NCBI RefSeq assembly: GCF_009372235.1
Contig: NZ_ML762920.1
Coordinates: 1,015,980-1,079,979, forward strand
Direction of reading: 5' to 3'
DNA from: Dickeya oryzae
Lineage (GTDB): Bacteria; Pseudomonadota; Gammaproteobacteria; Enterobacterales; Enterobacteriaceae
Length of the DNA: 64,000 nt
The translations under genes and the position numbers were made by a program. This document shows positions 43,922 to 54,797 of this stretch, one piece after another (the first letter of the stretch is position 1; each line of letters begins with the position of its first letter). The notes beneath the pieces were generated by a model. The model ran no database searches. It saw only the letters and a program-made list of their open reading frames with translations, and had not been told where the DNA came from.

Positions 43922-43968
43922 ATCAATCCTGCCGTTAATCGTCACGGTTAGCGTGCGGTGTGCATTAT

Positions 43969-43997
43969 GCGTCAGTTTTATGACAGATTTATGAAAA
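43969..43997 (-). promoter_or_regulatory. Pho box upstream of phoB
   Basis: Minus strand: three 7-base repeats spaced by AT-rich 4-mers, TTTTCAT-aaat-CTGTCAT-aaaa-CTGACGC, ending 48 bases before the phoB start. The centre repeat is the exact PhoB-binding consensus; the outer two match in part. Confidence 0.8.
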
Positions 43998-44243
43998 ATC
44001 CCCCGACAAACCACGCCCCTGACGCGGCCTTGCCAGCACCTCCGCCCGGCTGATTTTCTCCGCTCTACCACGCTATGTTGCCATGTTCATACAGATATTA
44101 TGGGACATGCCCTAAACTGCACGCCTATAATCGCCGATGATAAAGACGCGGCGTTTCGCCATTAACTACGGTGCCCGCCTTGTGCCGTTGTCTGAACACC
44201 GCCAAAAACAACATCTCGTTTGCACTCACCTGCAGGGAGTCTC

Positions 44244-45476
44244 ATGCGAATTATTCATACGTCTGACTGGCATCTCGGTCAGTACTTTTATACCCGTAGC
44301 CGTGCGCCTGAGCATCAGGCTTTTTTGCACTGGCTGGTGCAGCAGGTTGAGCAATATCAGGCCGATGCAGTAATAGTAGCAGGTGATGTGTTCGACAACG
44401 GCGCACCGCCCAGCTACGCCCGAGAAATGTATAACCAGTTTGTGGTGGCGTTGCAGCGTACCGGTTGCCAGTTGGTGGTACTCGGCGGTAATCATGACTC
44501 CGTTGCGACCCTGAACGAATCCCGCGCGTTGCTGGCCTGCCTGAATACCCAGGTATTCGCCGGTTTTGACGGCGATATCCATGAGCAGGTGCGGATACTG
44601 AATAACCGCGACGGCGAGCCCGGCGCGATGCTGTGTGCTGTTCCGTTCCTGCGCCCGCGCGATGTACTCACCAGTCAGGCGGGCCAGTCTGGCGCGCAAA
44701 AACAGCAGGCGTTACAGGACGCAATCGCCAGCCATTATCAGCGCTGCTACCAGCTCGCCTGCGAGCAGCGTGCCGCCTTGGGGAAAGAACTGCCGATTGT
44801 ACTCACCGGGCACCTCACCACCGTGGGCGTCGCCACCTCCGATTCCGTGCGCGATATTTACATCGGTACGCTGGATGCCTTCCCGGCACAGGCTTTCCCA
44901 CCGGCTGACTACATTGCGCTTGGGCATATTCATCGTCCACAGCGTGTGGCGCAATGCGAACATATCCGCTACAGCGGCTCACCTATCCCCCTGAGTTTTG
45001 ATGAGCTCAATCATGAGAAATCGGTCTATCTGGTGCACTTTGAGCAGGGGAAATTGCAAGAAGTCACCGCGCTGACGATACCGAGCGAACAGCCGATGCA
45101 ACTGGTGAAAGGCAACCTGCCAGAGATAGAGCGCCGTCTGGCCGGGTTTCGCGATTATCATGGCGACAAACCGGTATGGCTGGATATTGAAATCGCCACA
45201 CAGGACTACCTGAGCGATATCCAGCAACATATTCAGGCACTGACCGAGCCACTCAATGTGGACGTGATCCTGCTGCGTCGTGCCCGGGAACAGCAGCAAC
45301 AAATGCTGGTGCAATTGGAAAAAGAGACGCTGGAAGAGTTACAACCGGCTGAAGTATTTGAACGACGTCTGGCGCTGGAAGACGGTCTGGATGAGGCTCG
45401 CCAGCAACGTCTAAAAGGATTGTTCAATCGGGTTATGCAGGAGATTGACGCACAGCGACAGGAGACGTCCGCATGA
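44244..45476 (+). CDS. sbcD: Exonuclease subunit SbcD
   Basis: Mre11-type nuclease of the SbcCD complex, which cleaves hairpins and protein-blocked ends. The 410 residues begin [16 protein letters not shown] (metal ligands Asp, His) with [17 protein letters not shown] and GHLTTVG, and GHIHRPQ later. The ATG at 44244 has cagggag upstream. It overlaps sbcC by four bases (ATGA) and is divergent from phoB as in E. coli. Confidence 0.95.
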   Translation: MRIIHTSDWHLGQYFYTRSRAPEHQAFLHWLVQQVEQYQADAVIVAGDVFDNGAPPSYAREMYNQFVVALQRTGCQLVVLGGNHDSVATLNESRALLACLNTQVFAGFDGDIHEQVRILNNRDGEPGAMLCAVPFLRPRDVLTSQAGQSGAQKQQALQDAIASHYQRCYQLACEQRAALGKELPIVLTGHLTTVGVATSDSVRDIYIGTLDAFPAQAFPPADYIALGHIHRPQRVAQCEHIRYSGSPIPLSFDELNHEKSVYLVHFEQGKLQEVTALTIPSEQPMQLVKGNLPEIERRLAGFRDYHGDKPVWLDIEIATQDYLSDIQQHIQALTEPLNVDVILLRRAREQQQQMLVQLEKETLEELQPAEVFERRLALEDGLDEARQQRLKGLFNRVMQEIDAQRQETSA

Positions 45477-48400
45477 AAATTCTTAGCCTGCGCCTGAAAA
45501 ACCTCAACTCATTGCAGGGCGAGTGGAAAATCGACTTCACGCGCGAGCCGTTTGTCAGCAATAGCCTTTTCGCCATCACCGGGCCGACCGGTGCCGGGAA
45601 AACCACCTTGCTGGACGCCATCTGTCTGGCGCTCTACCACCAGACACCACGCCTGAAAGTCAGCCCCAGCCATAACGAATTGATGACCCGCCACACGGCA
45701 GAATGCCTGGCTGAGGTGGAGTTCGAGGTAAAAAATGTCGCTTACCGTGCGTTCTGGAGCCAGCGTCGCGCCCACAACAGCCCGGAAGGCAATCTGCAGC
45801 CTCCCAAGGTTGAGCTGGCACTGTGCGCCGACGGCAAGATCCTGACCGATAAAGTGAATGACAAGCTGACGATGATAGCCGACCTCACCGGGCTGGATTT
45901 CGATCGTTTCACCAAGTCGATGATGTTATCTCAGGGGCAGTTCGCCGCGTTCCTCAACGCCGATGCCAATCAACGGGCAGAATTACTCGAAGAGCTGACC
46001 GGCACCGATATTTATGGACAGATCTCCGAACGCGTCTTTGAGAAACACAAAGAAGCCCAAAGCCAGTTGGAAACCTTACGGGCGAAGGTCGCCACGCTGG
46101 AATTATTGAGCGACGAGCAACGCCAGGCGCTGGAACAGCAACTGGAGGCCATCCGCCAACAGGAGCAATCCCTATCGATACACCGGGAAGAGGTCCTGGC
46201 GCATCAACGCTGGTACGACACGCTGCTACAGCTCCAGCAGGCACAACAGCACGCGCAACAACAGCATGCGGCACAGCAACAATTACAGCAACAGTCACAA
46301 CCGCAACTGGATAAACTGGAACGTGGCGAACCGGCGGAAAAACTACGCCCCCGCTTCGACGAGCGTGGGCGGGCGCAACGGGAAAAACAGCGGCTGAGCC
46401 AACAGTTGACGAATGTGCGCCAGCAAATCAGCCGCCAGCAGGAAGCGCTGAACCAACTGAAAACACAGCTGGAAAAAGCGCTGTCTGCACGCCAGCAACA
46501 TGCGGACTACCGCCAGCAACAAGAAACCCTGATCAACGAGCGAATTCTGCCGCTTGATCATCACATCGCCACCCTGCAGACACAGCGCAACCAGCAACAG
46601 CAAGCGTCAGATAATCTGGTTGAACAGCAAAAAATGCTGATAACCACGCTGGCCCGATTGCAGCGCCAGCAAGAACAAACACGGCAACGGCTGGAAGATA
46701 TTGATACCTATCGCCAGCAGCATAGCCGCCACCAGTATCTGGGCAGCCATATTCCACTGTGGCAGGCGCAATTCCCGCAACAGCAGAAATGGCAGCAGGA
46801 CCTGCACGTCGTGCAGGAAAAGGCGGCGCAGCAGCAGATTCAGGCGGAATACCTTGACCAGCAGCGCGCTTCGCTGGTTGAGAAACAGCAGGCGCAGCAA
46901 AATGCCAGTGAGCGCGCCCAACAACTGCTGAATGACCATCTGAAGCAGGATGAACAGATGGAAGCGGAACACCCGCTGGCAGGCTTGCGTCAGCAGTTGG
47001 CACGGCGCATGGCGGAACGTCCGGAGCGTCAGCAACTGGCTACCAGCGCAGCGGTGCTGCAACGGTTGATTAGCCAGCGCACCCTACTGGAAGCGCAACA
47101 GCTAGAGACGCTACAACGGATTCAAACGCTGGAAGAACTGCAAGTGCAGCAACGTCGGGATTATCAAAATCAGGCCAGCCATCTGGCGGATCTCGATAAA
47201 CGTCACGAGCTGGAACTGCACATCGTTAGCCTGGAGAAAGAACGCCAGCAATTGCAACCGGGCAAAGAATGTCCGCTGTGCGGTTCAACGCATCACCCGG
47301 CGGTGGAGCTTTATCAGGCGTTGCGCCCCTCAGAAACCCAGATTCGATTGCACGCGCTGCGTCAGGAAGTCGAGACGCTGAAAGCCAACGTCGTGCAAAC
47401 CGAAACCCAGCTTCAGTTGCAAAAACAGCACCGCCAGCAGCAACAAAACGCTCTTGAAAGCGTCCAGCGTGATTACGAGTCACTGCGGCAACAGTGCCAG
47501 TCGGTGAGTGAGCGTTTACTGGTGAGCTTCGATCCACTTCAATTGCCGACGCTACACCAGTGGATTGAATCCTGCGATGCTCAAGAACAGTCGCTGCAGG
47601 CGCAAATTGCCAGTCGTGAGCGCAACCAACGTCACATTCAGGAAAGTAAGGATTTACTCACGTCTGCCCAGCAACTGCTGGCGCAAACCGTACAACAGCT
47701 GGCGCTGAACAGCCAGCAGCAGGAGGCGTTGCAGGCATCACGGGATGAATTGCGGTTATTACTGGATAAAACCGAACGTGAACTGGCTCGGCTGCACGAC
47801 AGCCTGAGCCAAACGATGGAAACCTTCGGGCTGACCGCGCCGACACTGGCGCAGCAGGAAGAGTGGTTACGCCAGCGCCAGACAGAATGGTTACGCTGGC
47901 AGGAAAACGAGCACGAACAGAATCAGTGCCGCCCACAACTGGCCGCGCTGGAAGCGGAAATCATCGCCAGCCAGCGGCGACTGGAAGAGACCGAGAACGC
48001 CATCAAAACCGGCCAGTTGCAGTTGACAGAAACCCAACACACGCTGGAACAGGCACAGCAACAACGCTGGCAATTGATGGGCAATCAGGCGGTCAACGAC
48101 GTGCTCAAGCAATTGCGGCAGGTCAGCCAGACACTGGAGCAGGAAGGCCTGCAAGCGCAGCAGCAGTGGCAACAAGGCCAGTCACTGCAAAGCCGTCTTG
48201 GCGGGGAAATCGACAGTCTGGAACAACAAAGCCAGCATGCCGATACGGCGTTACAACAGCTTCAGGCCCAGTTTGCCGAAGAACTGGCCGCCGCCGGGTT
48301 CGATGACGAAACCGCGTTTCGTCAGGCCTTGCTGGATGAGGCTGAACGCCAGCAGCTCGTCACCTTAAAAGAGCGTCTTAACCAGCGCCAGCAACAGGTC

Positions 48401-49156
48401 GATGCCTTGCTACAACAGGCGAATAGCGCGCTGGAACACCATCTGGCGTCGCGACCGGAGTCCATGCCGGAAGGCATCAACGACTGGGATATCCGCCAGT
48501 TACTTTCCGGACTCGGCGATATGGTAAAAGTCGAAGCCGAACGACAAGGCGAGTTACGCCAGCAACTGGTCAGTGACCAGCAACGCCGCGATAAGCAACG
48601 TCAGTTACTTGAAGCTATCGAACGTGGTCAGCACGTGTGTGATGACTGGGGCTATCTCAATCAGCTAATCGGTTCGCAAAAAGGCGATAAATTCCGCCGC
48701 TTCGCACAAGGATTGACGCTGGATCACCTGGTGTTCCTGGCCAACCGCCAGCTCTCGCGGCTGCATGGGCGCTACCTGTTGCATCGCAAAGCGTCTGACA
48801 CGCTGGAGTTGCAGGTGGTCGATACCTGGCAGGCTGACGCGGTACGCGACACCCGAACCTTGTCCGGCGGCGAAAGTTTTCTGGTCAGCCTGGCGCTGGC
48901 GCTGGCGTTATCCGACCTGGTGAGCGCGAAAACCCGTATCGATTCGCTGTTTCTTGATGAAGGGTTCGGCACACTGGATGGCGAAACGCTGGATACCGCG
49001 CTGGACGTGCTGGACAACCTCAATGCTTCCGGCAAAACCATCGGCGTTATCAGCCATGTGGAAGCGATGAAAGAGCGCATACAGGTACAGATTCGGGTCA
49101 AAAAGCGCAACGGCCTCGGCATCAGCCAGCTCGACAGCGTCTACGCAGTAAAATGA
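45473..49156 (+). CDS. sbcC: Exonuclease subunit SbcC
   Basis: SMC-like ATPase partner of SbcD. Walker A GPTGAGKT lies at about 37-44, followed by a very long glutamine-rich coiled coil. The zinc-hook CPLCG is at about residues 600-604, then the return coil. The signature [19 protein letters not shown] is near 1130 and Walker [11 protein letters not shown] near 1157. With 1227 residues it is longer than E. coli SbcC (1048); the extra length is in the coiled coils. Many CAG/CAA codons make the coding strand repetitive in this part. Confidence 0.95.
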   Translation: MKILSLRLKNLNSLQGEWKIDFTREPFVSNSLFAITGPTGAGKTTLLDAICLALYHQTPRLKVSPSHNELMTRHTAECLAEVEFEVKNVAYRAFWSQRRAHNSPEGNLQPPKVELALCADGKILTDKVNDKLTMIADLTGLDFDRFTKSMMLSQGQFAAFLNADANQRAELLEELTGTDIYGQISERVFEKHKEAQSQLETLRAKVATLELLSDEQRQALEQQLEAIRQQEQSLSIHREEVLAHQRWYDTLLQLQQAQQHAQQQHAAQQQLQQQSQPQLDKLERGEPAEKLRPRFDERGRAQREKQRLSQQLTNVRQQISRQQEALNQLKTQLEKALSARQQHADYRQQQETLINERILPLDHHIATLQTQRNQQQQASDNLVEQQKMLITTLARLQRQQEQTRQRLEDIDTYRQQHSRHQYLGSHIPLWQAQFPQQQKWQQDLHVVQEKAAQQQIQAEYLDQQRASLVEKQQAQQNASERAQQLLNDHLKQDEQMEAEHPLAGLRQQLARRMAERPERQQLATSAAVLQRLISQRTLLEAQQLETLQRIQTLEELQVQQRRDYQNQASHLADLDKRHELELHIVSLEKERQQLQPGKECPLCGSTHHPAVELYQALRPSETQIRLHALRQEVETLKANVVQTETQLQLQKQHRQQQQNALESVQRDYESLRQQCQSVSERLLVSFDPLQLPTLHQWIESCDAQEQSLQAQIASRERNQRHIQESKDLLTSAQQLLAQTVQQLALNSQQQEALQASRDELRLLLDKTERELARLHDSLSQTMETFGLTAPTLAQQEEWLRQRQTEWLRWQENEHEQNQCRPQLAALEAEIIASQRRLEETENAIKTGQLQLTETQHTLEQAQQQRWQLMGNQAVNDVLKQLRQVSQTLEQEGLQAQQQWQQGQSLQSRLGGEIDSLEQQSQHADTALQQLQAQFAEELAAAGFDDETAFRQALLDEAERQQLVTLKERLNQRQQQVDALLQQANSALEHHLASRPESMPEGINDWDIRQLLSGLGDMVKVEAERQGELRQQLVSDQQRRDKQRQLLEAIERGQHVCDDWGYLNQLIGSQKGDKFRRFAQGLTLDHLVFLANRQLSRLHGRYLLHRKASDTLELQVVDTWQADAVRDTRTLSGGESFLVSLALALALSDLVSAKTRIDSLFLDEGFGTLDGETLDTALDVLDNLNASGKTIGVISHVEAMKERIQVQIRVKKRNGLGISQLDSVYAVK

Positions 49157-49179
49157 GTCATGCCGTCAAATGAGTCATC

Positions 49180-49202
49180 AGGGGACGTCGACGACGTCCC
49201 CT
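49180..49202. terminator. Perfect hairpin between convergent sbcC and mak
   Basis: 10-bp arms AGGGGACGTC / GACGTCCCCT with loop GAC, no T run. Between convergent genes, so a transcription end or RNA-stabilising structure. The sequence just before it repeats AAATGAGTCAT twice (from the sbcC stop codon). Confidence 0.6.
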
Positions 49203-49235
49203 GTCATCGACATGCTTCTCAGTTATGATTTTCGG

Positions 49236-50147
49236 TTATGATTCTCGCGGCCACAACCAGGCCGCACCGCGCACACCGCTGGAGTCGCCGTGCATCGCCT
49301 GTCGAACCGGGGTGTCACACTCACCGCCAAATACCCACTGCTTTAACAGCGCGGGGACGGTGTCATACAGCCGCTTCACGTTGCTCATTCCCCCACCCAG
49401 CACAATCACATCAGGATCCAGCACATTAACGATGTGCGCCAGCGACTTCGCCAGCCGCTGTTCATAGCGCTGCAATGCCTGCTCCGCCAGTCGGTCGCCC
49501 TGTTCAGCCAACGCAATAATCTCATGACCATGCCGTGCATGACCGCTCAAACGTTGATAATCCATGCCAAAGCCAGTCCCGGAAATAAACGTTTCGATAC
49601 ACCCGGTACGGCCGCAATAACAGGGCATGGCCTGCTGGTCGCGCCATTCGTCCTCATCCATCCACGGCAATGGGTTATGACCCCACTCACCCGCAACACC
49701 GTTGCGCCCACTGTGTACCCGTCCATCCAACGCCATACCCGCGCCACAGCCAGTACCGATAATCACCGCGAACACCTTACTGGCTCCTGCCGCGGCACCA
49801 TCCACCGCTTCGGATACCGCAAAGCAGTTGGCGTCATTCGCCACCCGTACCGGTCGGCCCAACCGTTGCGCCAGATCCTGATCCAGCGGTTGCTGATTCA
49901 GCCAGACCGAGTTGGCGTTTTTGACCAGCCCGGTTACCGGTGACAACGTACCGGGAATACCAATACCCACACTGCCGCCTTGCCCGGTGGCCTGCTCCGC
50001 CATCTCGACCAGGTTGGCGATAGCAAGCAGGGTTTGACGATAATCGTGGCGCGGCGTCGCCACTCGATAACGAAAGGCTTCCTCACCGTCATTCGTCAAC
50101 GCGATCACCTCGATTTTGGTGCCGCCCAAATCAATACCTATTCGCAC
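49236..50147 (-). CDS. mak: Fructokinase / manno(fructo)kinase Mak
   Basis: ROK-family kinase phosphorylating fructose, also mannose. The 303 residues have [13 protein letters not shown] (ATP loop), [23 protein letters not shown] and the ROK zinc site GHNPLP...[17 protein letters not shown]-terminal [10 protein letters not shown] closes the nucleotide site. Next to rdgC and sbcC as in E. coli; araJ is absent here. Confidence 0.93.
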   Translation of the reverse strand: MRIGIDLGGTKIEVIALTNDGEEAFRYRVATPRHDYRQTLLAIANLVEMAEQATGQGGSVGIGIPGTLSPVTGLVKNANSVWLNQQPLDQDLAQRLGRPVRVANDANCFAVSEAVDGAAAGASKVFAVIIGTGCGAGMALDGRVHSGRNGVAGEWGHNPLPWMDEDEWRDQQAMPCYCGRTGCIETFISGTGFGMDYQRLSGHARHGHEIIALAEQGDRLAEQALQRYEQRLAKSLAHIVNVLDPDVIVLGGGMSNVKRLYDTVPALLKQWVFGGECDTPVRQAMHGDSSGVRGAAWLWPRES

Positions 50148-50357
50148 GTTGTCTCCTGTTTATCTACCGAGCCCATTAGGTAGATGTCGATAATGGTCTA
50201 CCAAACTCACGTATGACTGACGATGACATTATCGTAATCGTACCGCCTCTCACCACAATTCGTTATTATGCCCGCTGCGATTAACCCTTGCGTCTTGAAA
50301 CTCGCTTCGTGTTATCACGAGAAAGCGCGCCAGAGACGCGCCAGTCTGGGAAGAAAA

Positions 50358-51269
50358 ATGCTGTGGTTTAAAAATGTGATGATCTATCGCCTGAGTCGCG
50401 ATATCAGCCTCTCTGCGGATGCCATGGAGACACAGCTGGCCTCCTTCGCGTTCACCCCCTGCGGCAGTCAGGATATGGCCAAAACCGGCTGGGTATCGCC
50501 GATGGGCCCTCACGGTGATGCCCTGACGCACGTGACTAATGGTCAGATTCTGATCTGTGCGCGCAAAGAAGAGAAAATCCTGCCAGCTCCCGTCATCAAA
50601 CAGGCACTGCAGGCCAGAATCGACAAACTGGAAGGTGAACAGCACCGTAAACTGAAGAAAACTGAAAAAGACGCGCTGAAAGACGACGTATTGCACAGTT
50701 TGTTGCCTCGCGCCTTCAGTCGTTTTAGCCAGATTTCGCTGTGGATAGACACCGTCAATCATCTGATTATGTTGGATGCCGCCAGCGCCAAGAAAGCGGA
50801 AGATACACTGGCGCTGCTGCGTAAAACGCTGGGGTCGCTGCCGGTGGTCCCACTCACGATGGAAAACCCGATTGAACTGACGTTGACCGAATGGGTCCGC
50901 TCCGGTCAAACGCCCGCCGGTTTTACCTTGCAGGACGAAGCCGAACTGAAAGCTGTGCTGGAAGATGGCGGCGTGATCCGCTGTAAGAAGCAGGAACTGG
51001 TCAGTGACGAGATAGCCACCCACATCGAAGCTGGCAAAGTGGTCACCAAACTGGCGCTGGACTGGCAGGAGCGCATCCAACTGGTGCTGGCGGATGATGG
51101 CTCACTCAAACGGCTGAAATTCGCCGATACGCTACGTGAACAAAACGACGATATCGACCGGGAAGACGTGGCACAACGGTTTGATGCAGATTTTACGCTG
51201 ATGACCGGTGAAGTCGCCGCATTGATAGCCAGCCTCACCGAAGCCTTAGGTGGCGAGGCACAACGTTGA
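50358..51269 (+). CDS. rdgC: Recombination-associated protein RdgC
   Basis: Ring-shaped DNA-binding protein that restrains RecA loading; in Neisseria it affects pilin variation. The 303 residues equal E. coli: MLWFKN at the start, [61 protein letters not shown] and the end GGEAQR. The start was set at 50358 by homology; the frame from 50268 is not supported. Divergent from mak. Confidence 0.96.
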   Translation: MLWFKNVMIYRLSRDISLSADAMETQLASFAFTPCGSQDMAKTGWVSPMGPHGDALTHVTNGQILICARKEEKILPAPVIKQALQARIDKLEGEQHRKLKKTEKDALKDDVLHSLLPRAFSRFSQISLWIDTVNHLIMLDAASAKKAEDTLALLRKTLGSLPVVPLTMENPIELTLTEWVRSGQTPAGFTLQDEAELKAVLEDGGVIRCKKQELVSDEIATHIEAGKVVTKLALDWQERIQLVLADDGSLKRLKFADTLREQNDDIDREDVAQRFDADFTLMTGEVAALIASLTEALGGEAQR

Positions 51270-51294
51270 CCGGTAATCAACGTCAGCCTCTGGA

Positions 51295-51311
51295 CGCCGG
51301 GTAACCCGGCG
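51295..51311. terminator. Hairpin between convergent rdgC and the chemoreceptor gene
   Basis: 7-bp arms CGCCGGG / CCCGGCG around TAA. No strong T run; likely a shared end structure. Confidence 0.55.
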
Positions 51312-51321
51312 CCCTGTTGAT

Positions 51322-53112
51322 TTACAGCTTGAAGTGGCTGATGGAGGAGTGCAGTTCTTCAGATTGCGATTGCAACGATGCGAACGCAGACGCCGCTTCC
51401 TGCACCATGGCCGCATTCTGTTGCACCATCGAATCCAGTTGCGCGACAGCCTTGTTAATCTCCTGAATCCCGCGCATCTGTTCTCCCGATGCATGTGTGA
51501 TTTCTGACATGACCGTCGTTACCGACGATACGCCGCCGACAATCTCCGTCATGGTGTTCCCGGCCTGGCGAACCTGACGCGAACCGACATTCACGCTCTC
51601 AACGGTAGATTCGATCAACGCCTTAATCTCTTTCGCCGCCTGCGCACTGCGCTGCGCCAGATTACGCACCTCACCGGCCACCACGGCGAAACCACGCCCT
51701 TGCTCACCCGCACGGGCCGCTTCCACCGCCGCATTCAGCGCCAGAATGTTAGTCTGGAAGGCAATGCCGTCGATAACCCCGATGATGTCGCCAATCTTGC
51801 CGGACGCCACCTCAATCTCTTCCATGGTATTGATGACTTCGGATACCACTTTGCCCCCGACACTGGCATCGTTCGCCAGCGCCAGCGCCCGGTCATTCAC
51901 CTGCTGGGCAGAACTGGCTGACTGGGTAACAGTCGCGGAAATCTGCTCCAACGCGGCAGCGGTCTGTTGCAGGCTGGCAGCAGCAGCTTCGGTACGGGAG
52001 GCCAAATCGTTGTTGCCGGTCGCTACTTCATCGGTCGCCATTTGCAGCGATGTACTGATATCGCGAATCTGCAGCATGATCATGCTGAGCTTATCGACAA
52101 AGCTATTGAACGAACGGGCGATCTGCGACACCTCATCGTGGCCCTCATCCGGCAGACGCTGGGTCAGATCGTTATTACCGTGGCTGATGTCATCCATGGC
52201 GTCACGAATCTGCAGCAGACGACGCAGCGACGCGCTGATAAGCAGCCCCAGCACCACCGAACCCAGAATACTGATGATCACCAGCGCGATAACCGACGTC
52301 CACAACAGCGACCCCATCCCCGCCGTGGCTTCCGCCTTATCCAGCGCGACCAGCACATACCAGTCGGTGCCCGCTACTGGCTGAGTTCTCACCAGCATGT
52401 CACGGCCACTGATATTCAGTTGTGCCGGGCTGCTGGATTTCAGCACCTGTGCCAGATTCAACTGTGGGGCTATCTCAGTCAGCTTTTTCAGTGTCAGTTT
52501 GGCATCCGGGTGGGCGATAATCGTGCCATCAGCCTGAATCAGAATGCCATAGCTGGACGGGGTTGGATGGATGGCTTTGACGTTGGCGATGACGCTGTCC
52601 ATCGTCACATCACTGCCCAACACCCCTTTGACGTTACCGCCATCCAGCACCGGAGCAACAAACGATACCACGATGGTATTGGTGGCCATGTCCAGATAAG
52701 GTGCTGTCGCGACAGCCTTCCCTTCTCTCACCGCCTGCTGATACCAGGGGCGAACGGTCGGGTCATAAGTGGGTGGGATACCGCCAGGGTCTGAAAATTT
52801 CGCCGTGTGATTGGCATACCCCATGTAAACATTGATGAAACTGCCTGCGGCCGCCATCTGTTTGAATACCGGGATGGGGTCGTCATTGGTTAACGCAACG
52901 GCGTTGAGTGAAGTAATAATTTGTTTTTTAGAGGCAACCCAATCACTGATCGCCAGACTATGACCAGCGGTTACGGCAACAAGCAGGTTATTGATAGATT
53001 CATCGTTATATTTATCGGTTACCCGGTAATTTAAAAACGTATTAATGACCAAGGCAACCACAATGATAGCCGTACACACAGCCAGAATTCGAGCGCGAAT
53101 AGTTTTGAGCAT
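51322..53112 (-). CDS. Methyl-accepting chemotaxis protein with dCache sensor
   Basis: Membrane chemoreceptor. A first helix (about 8-28) is followed by a periplasmic dCache domain with DPTVRPWYQQAV and GVLGSDVTMDSV, typical of amino acid or organic acid sensing; a second helix lies at about 275-300. HAMP follows, then the signalling hairpin with the CheA/CheW tip IIGVIDGIAFQTNILALNAAVEAARAGEQGRGFAVVAGEVR. The C-terminus ends ISHFKL, without the NWETF pentapeptide for CheR/CheB, so methylation needs help from other receptors. Start chosen at ATG 53112; GTG at 53121 is possible. The ligand is unknown. Confidence 0.93.
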   Translation of the reverse strand: MLKTIRARILAVCTAIIVVALVINTFLNYRVTDKYNDESINNLLVAVTAGHSLAISDWVASKKQIITSLNAVALTNDDPIPVFKQMAAAGSFINVYMGYANHTAKFSDPGGIPPTYDPTVRPWYQQAVREGKAVATAPYLDMATNTIVVSFVAPVLDGGNVKGVLGSDVTMDSVIANVKAIHPTPSSYGILIQADGTIIAHPDAKLTLKKLTEIAPQLNLAQVLKSSSPAQLNISGRDMLVRTQPVAGTDWYVLVALDKAEATAGMGSLLWTSVIALVIISILGSVVLGLLISASLRRLLQIRDAMDDISHGNNDLTQRLPDEGHDEVSQIARSFNSFVDKLSMIMLQIRDISTSLQMATDEVATGNNDLASRTEAAAASLQQTAAALEQISATVTQSASSAQQVNDRALALANDASVGGKVVSEVINTMEEIEVASGKIGDIIGVIDGIAFQTNILALNAAVEAARAGEQGRGFAVVAGEVRNLAQRSAQAAKEIKALIESTVESVNVGSRQVRQAGNTMTEIVGGVSSVTTVMSEITHASGEQMRGIQEINKAVAQLDSMVQQNAAMVQEAASAFASLQSQSEELHSSISHFKL

Positions 53113-53593
53113 AATGACCACGTTATTATTGAAATGCTTCCCTAGATAACTACACCGATCGCCTCATTGGTGACGAGGCATTCCATTCGAAGAAAAAGGA
53201 AACCATCAGCCATAAGTATCACTTACCATCACGCGGACTCACGACATCGGAGCCCAAAGCAAGGTATCGTTACAGGAAAATACAATGGCTGACACCAGAT
53301 TTACAGACTTATCTGAAATTTTTTCTATAAGAAAAGAATATTGCTTTCCAAATTAATAACAAAAAAACAATATAGGGAAATATATATTCTCACTATCACC
53401 ATCGGTTTTTCTGATAATAACCAAACGTCACTATCGCTATAAAACGAAATAGCAAAACGTTTCGACGGAAATATGACAACAACATGATCAACAGATTACG
53501 GGGACACAGAATGTGCAAAATGCACCACTGGCCCCAAAAGAAAACGGCTACCGATTACGGCAGCCGCTTATCACGAAAAGAAACCAGTAGGGA
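53113..53593. other. AT-rich intergenic region upstream of the chemoreceptor gene
   Basis: No gene seen. 53150-53300 is mixed sequence; 53310-53500 is strongly AT-rich. I looked for a sigma28 flagellar promoter and found none convincing. At 53536-53566 lies the ppnP terminator. Promoters for the chemoreceptor (minus strand) should be within 53113-53300. Confidence 0.6.
53536..53566 (-). terminator. Terminator of ppnP
   Basis: Minus strand: CGGCT / AGCCG stem around a 12-base loop that can pair further, followed by TTTTCTTTT. Confidence 0.7.
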
Positions 53594-53878
53594 TTACAGA
53601 TAGCGGCACAGATAAGAGGACGGCTCGGATACTTTCAGTTTGAATTCGCTTTTTCCCGGCACGTTGAACACGGCACCAGCTTCGAACAACTGCCATTCCT
53701 GTGCCCCCGGCAGCAACACGTTCAATGCACCGCTAACGACGGTCATTTCTTCCGCCTGACCGGTACCAAACGTGTACTCTCCTGCTTCCATCACCCCAAC
53801 GCTGGCACGACCGATGCGGCTACCGTCAAACCCGATGGATTTTACTTTTCCTTCAAAATACTCATTTACATTCAGCAT
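53594..53878 (-). CDS. ppnP: Pyrimidine/purine nucleoside phosphorylase PpnP (YaiE)
   Basis: Small cupin that phosphorolyses many nucleosides to base and ribose-1-phosphate. The 94 residues match E. coli Yai[41 protein letters not shown] and [12 protein letters not shown]. It lies downstream of aroL on the same strand, replacing the E. coli order aroL-yaiA-aroM-ppnP with yaiA and aroM missing. Confidence 0.94.
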   Translation of the reverse strand: MLNVNEYFEGKVKSIGFDGSRIGRASVGVMEAGEYTFGTGQAEEMTVVSGALNVLLPGAQEWQLFEAGAVFNVPGKSEFKLKVSEPSSYLCRYL

Positions 53879-53913
53879 AATGCCAACCCTTCTGTTAAAA
53901 AATCAGTTGTCCG

Positions 53914-54435
53914 TCAGGCCGCAGGCAGACGCAGCGTCTGCATCAGTTCGCAGACAATCGCGGCGGGGGGTTGGGTCGCATCGACCACATAGTGCGCGAC
54001 ATCCTGATACAACGCTTCGCGTTCACGGAGTACCGCCTCCATTTCCTCAGCAATAGGCCGCCCGGTCAATGTCGGCCGCTGGTGTGCCTGTGGGCTTGCC
54101 TGCAAGCGTAACGCCAGTTCCCCGGCTGGCGCGAACAAATAGACGACCGTTCCGTGCGCACGCATAAACTGGCGGTTTTGCTCCAACAACACCATGCCGC
54201 CACCGGTTGCCACCACACGATTCGGTGTCGCGACAGCCTGCAAGGCCTCGCTTTCCCGGCGACGAAACCCCGGCCAGCCTTCCACTGCCACCACGTCCGC
54301 CACTGTCATGCCGCTGGTGTGCTGCATAAAAATATCCGTATCGACAAACTCATAGCCAAGCGCCCGTGCCAGCTCACGGCCGACGGTGGTTTTTCCGCAC
54401 CCTCTGGCGCCGACCATAAAAATGGGTTCTGTCAT
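53914..54435 (-). CDS. aroL: Shikimate kinase 2 AroL
   Basis: Phosphorylates shikimate in aromatic amino acid synthesis. The 173 residues have the P-loop [49 protein letters not shown] (shikimate Asp and Arg), [11 protein letters not shown] and the lid RPTLTGRP. Start is [12 protein letters not shown] at 54435; the frame to 54480 adds a basic stretch without homology. TyrR control is known in E. coli; no clear TyrR box was found. Confidence 0.93.
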   Translation of the reverse strand: MTEPIFMVGARGCGKTTVGRELARALGYEFVDTDIFMQHTSGMTVADVVAVEGWPGFRRRESEALQAVATPNRVVATGGGMVLLEQNRQFMRAHGTVVYLFAPAGELALRLQASPQAHQRPTLTGRPIAEEMEAVLREREALYQDVAHYVVDATQPPAAIVCELMQTLRLPAA

Positions 54436-54792
54436 GTCACGACCTGTCCTTCTTTTTCTCAGGCTAGCTCTGCGCAACAACGTTGCCGTCAGCCTGCGCC
54501 TGTCGAACCAAGAGCAGAATCATACAGGCAATAATCCTCATTAAGAAAGCCTCCGTACGGCTCTGGTACGGGGAAAGCCACTTCACGCCAGCTTTCCGCA
54601 CAAATCCAGCACAACACGCCACGATTTACACCAGACATGGCTAATCTTCCCATGAAACATCGACTGCTATTGATGGTTCTGTTACCAACAATAAGGCCGC
54701 CCAAAGGCGGCCTGCATAGTTCAAATCGCACTCACACGCTAAAGCGATCAACGCGAAGGCAATCAACATAAAGACAATCAATCTAAAGACAA
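54436..54792. other. Intergenic region between ansB and aroL: terminator and triplicated 15-bp repeat
   Basis: No gene. The ansB terminator is at 54694-54713 and three 15-bp repeat units at 54753-54797. The rest (54436-54690) should carry the aroL promoter; nothing more specific is seen. Confidence 0.6.
54694..54713 (-). terminator. Terminator of ansB
   Basis: Perfect 8-bp stem AGGCCGCC / GGCGGCCT with loop CAAA; on the minus strand it is followed by TATTGTT. Confidence 0.75.
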
Positions 54793-54797
54793 TCAAT
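54753..54797. repeat. Three tandem 15-bp units at the end of ansB
   Basis: Units 54753-54767, 54768-54782 and 54783-54797 share AAAG(A/G)CAATCAA. The last unit includes the ansB stop codon region. Probably a replication-slippage duplication. Confidence 0.8.

Noticed and set aside
43922-44071. Longer N-terminus for PhoB
   Set aside because: It would translate the Pho box and leader; homology begins at MARRILVV.
53113-53300. sigma28 (FliA) promoter for the chemoreceptor
   Set aside because: No TAAA-N15-GCCGATAA-like sequence on the minus strand.
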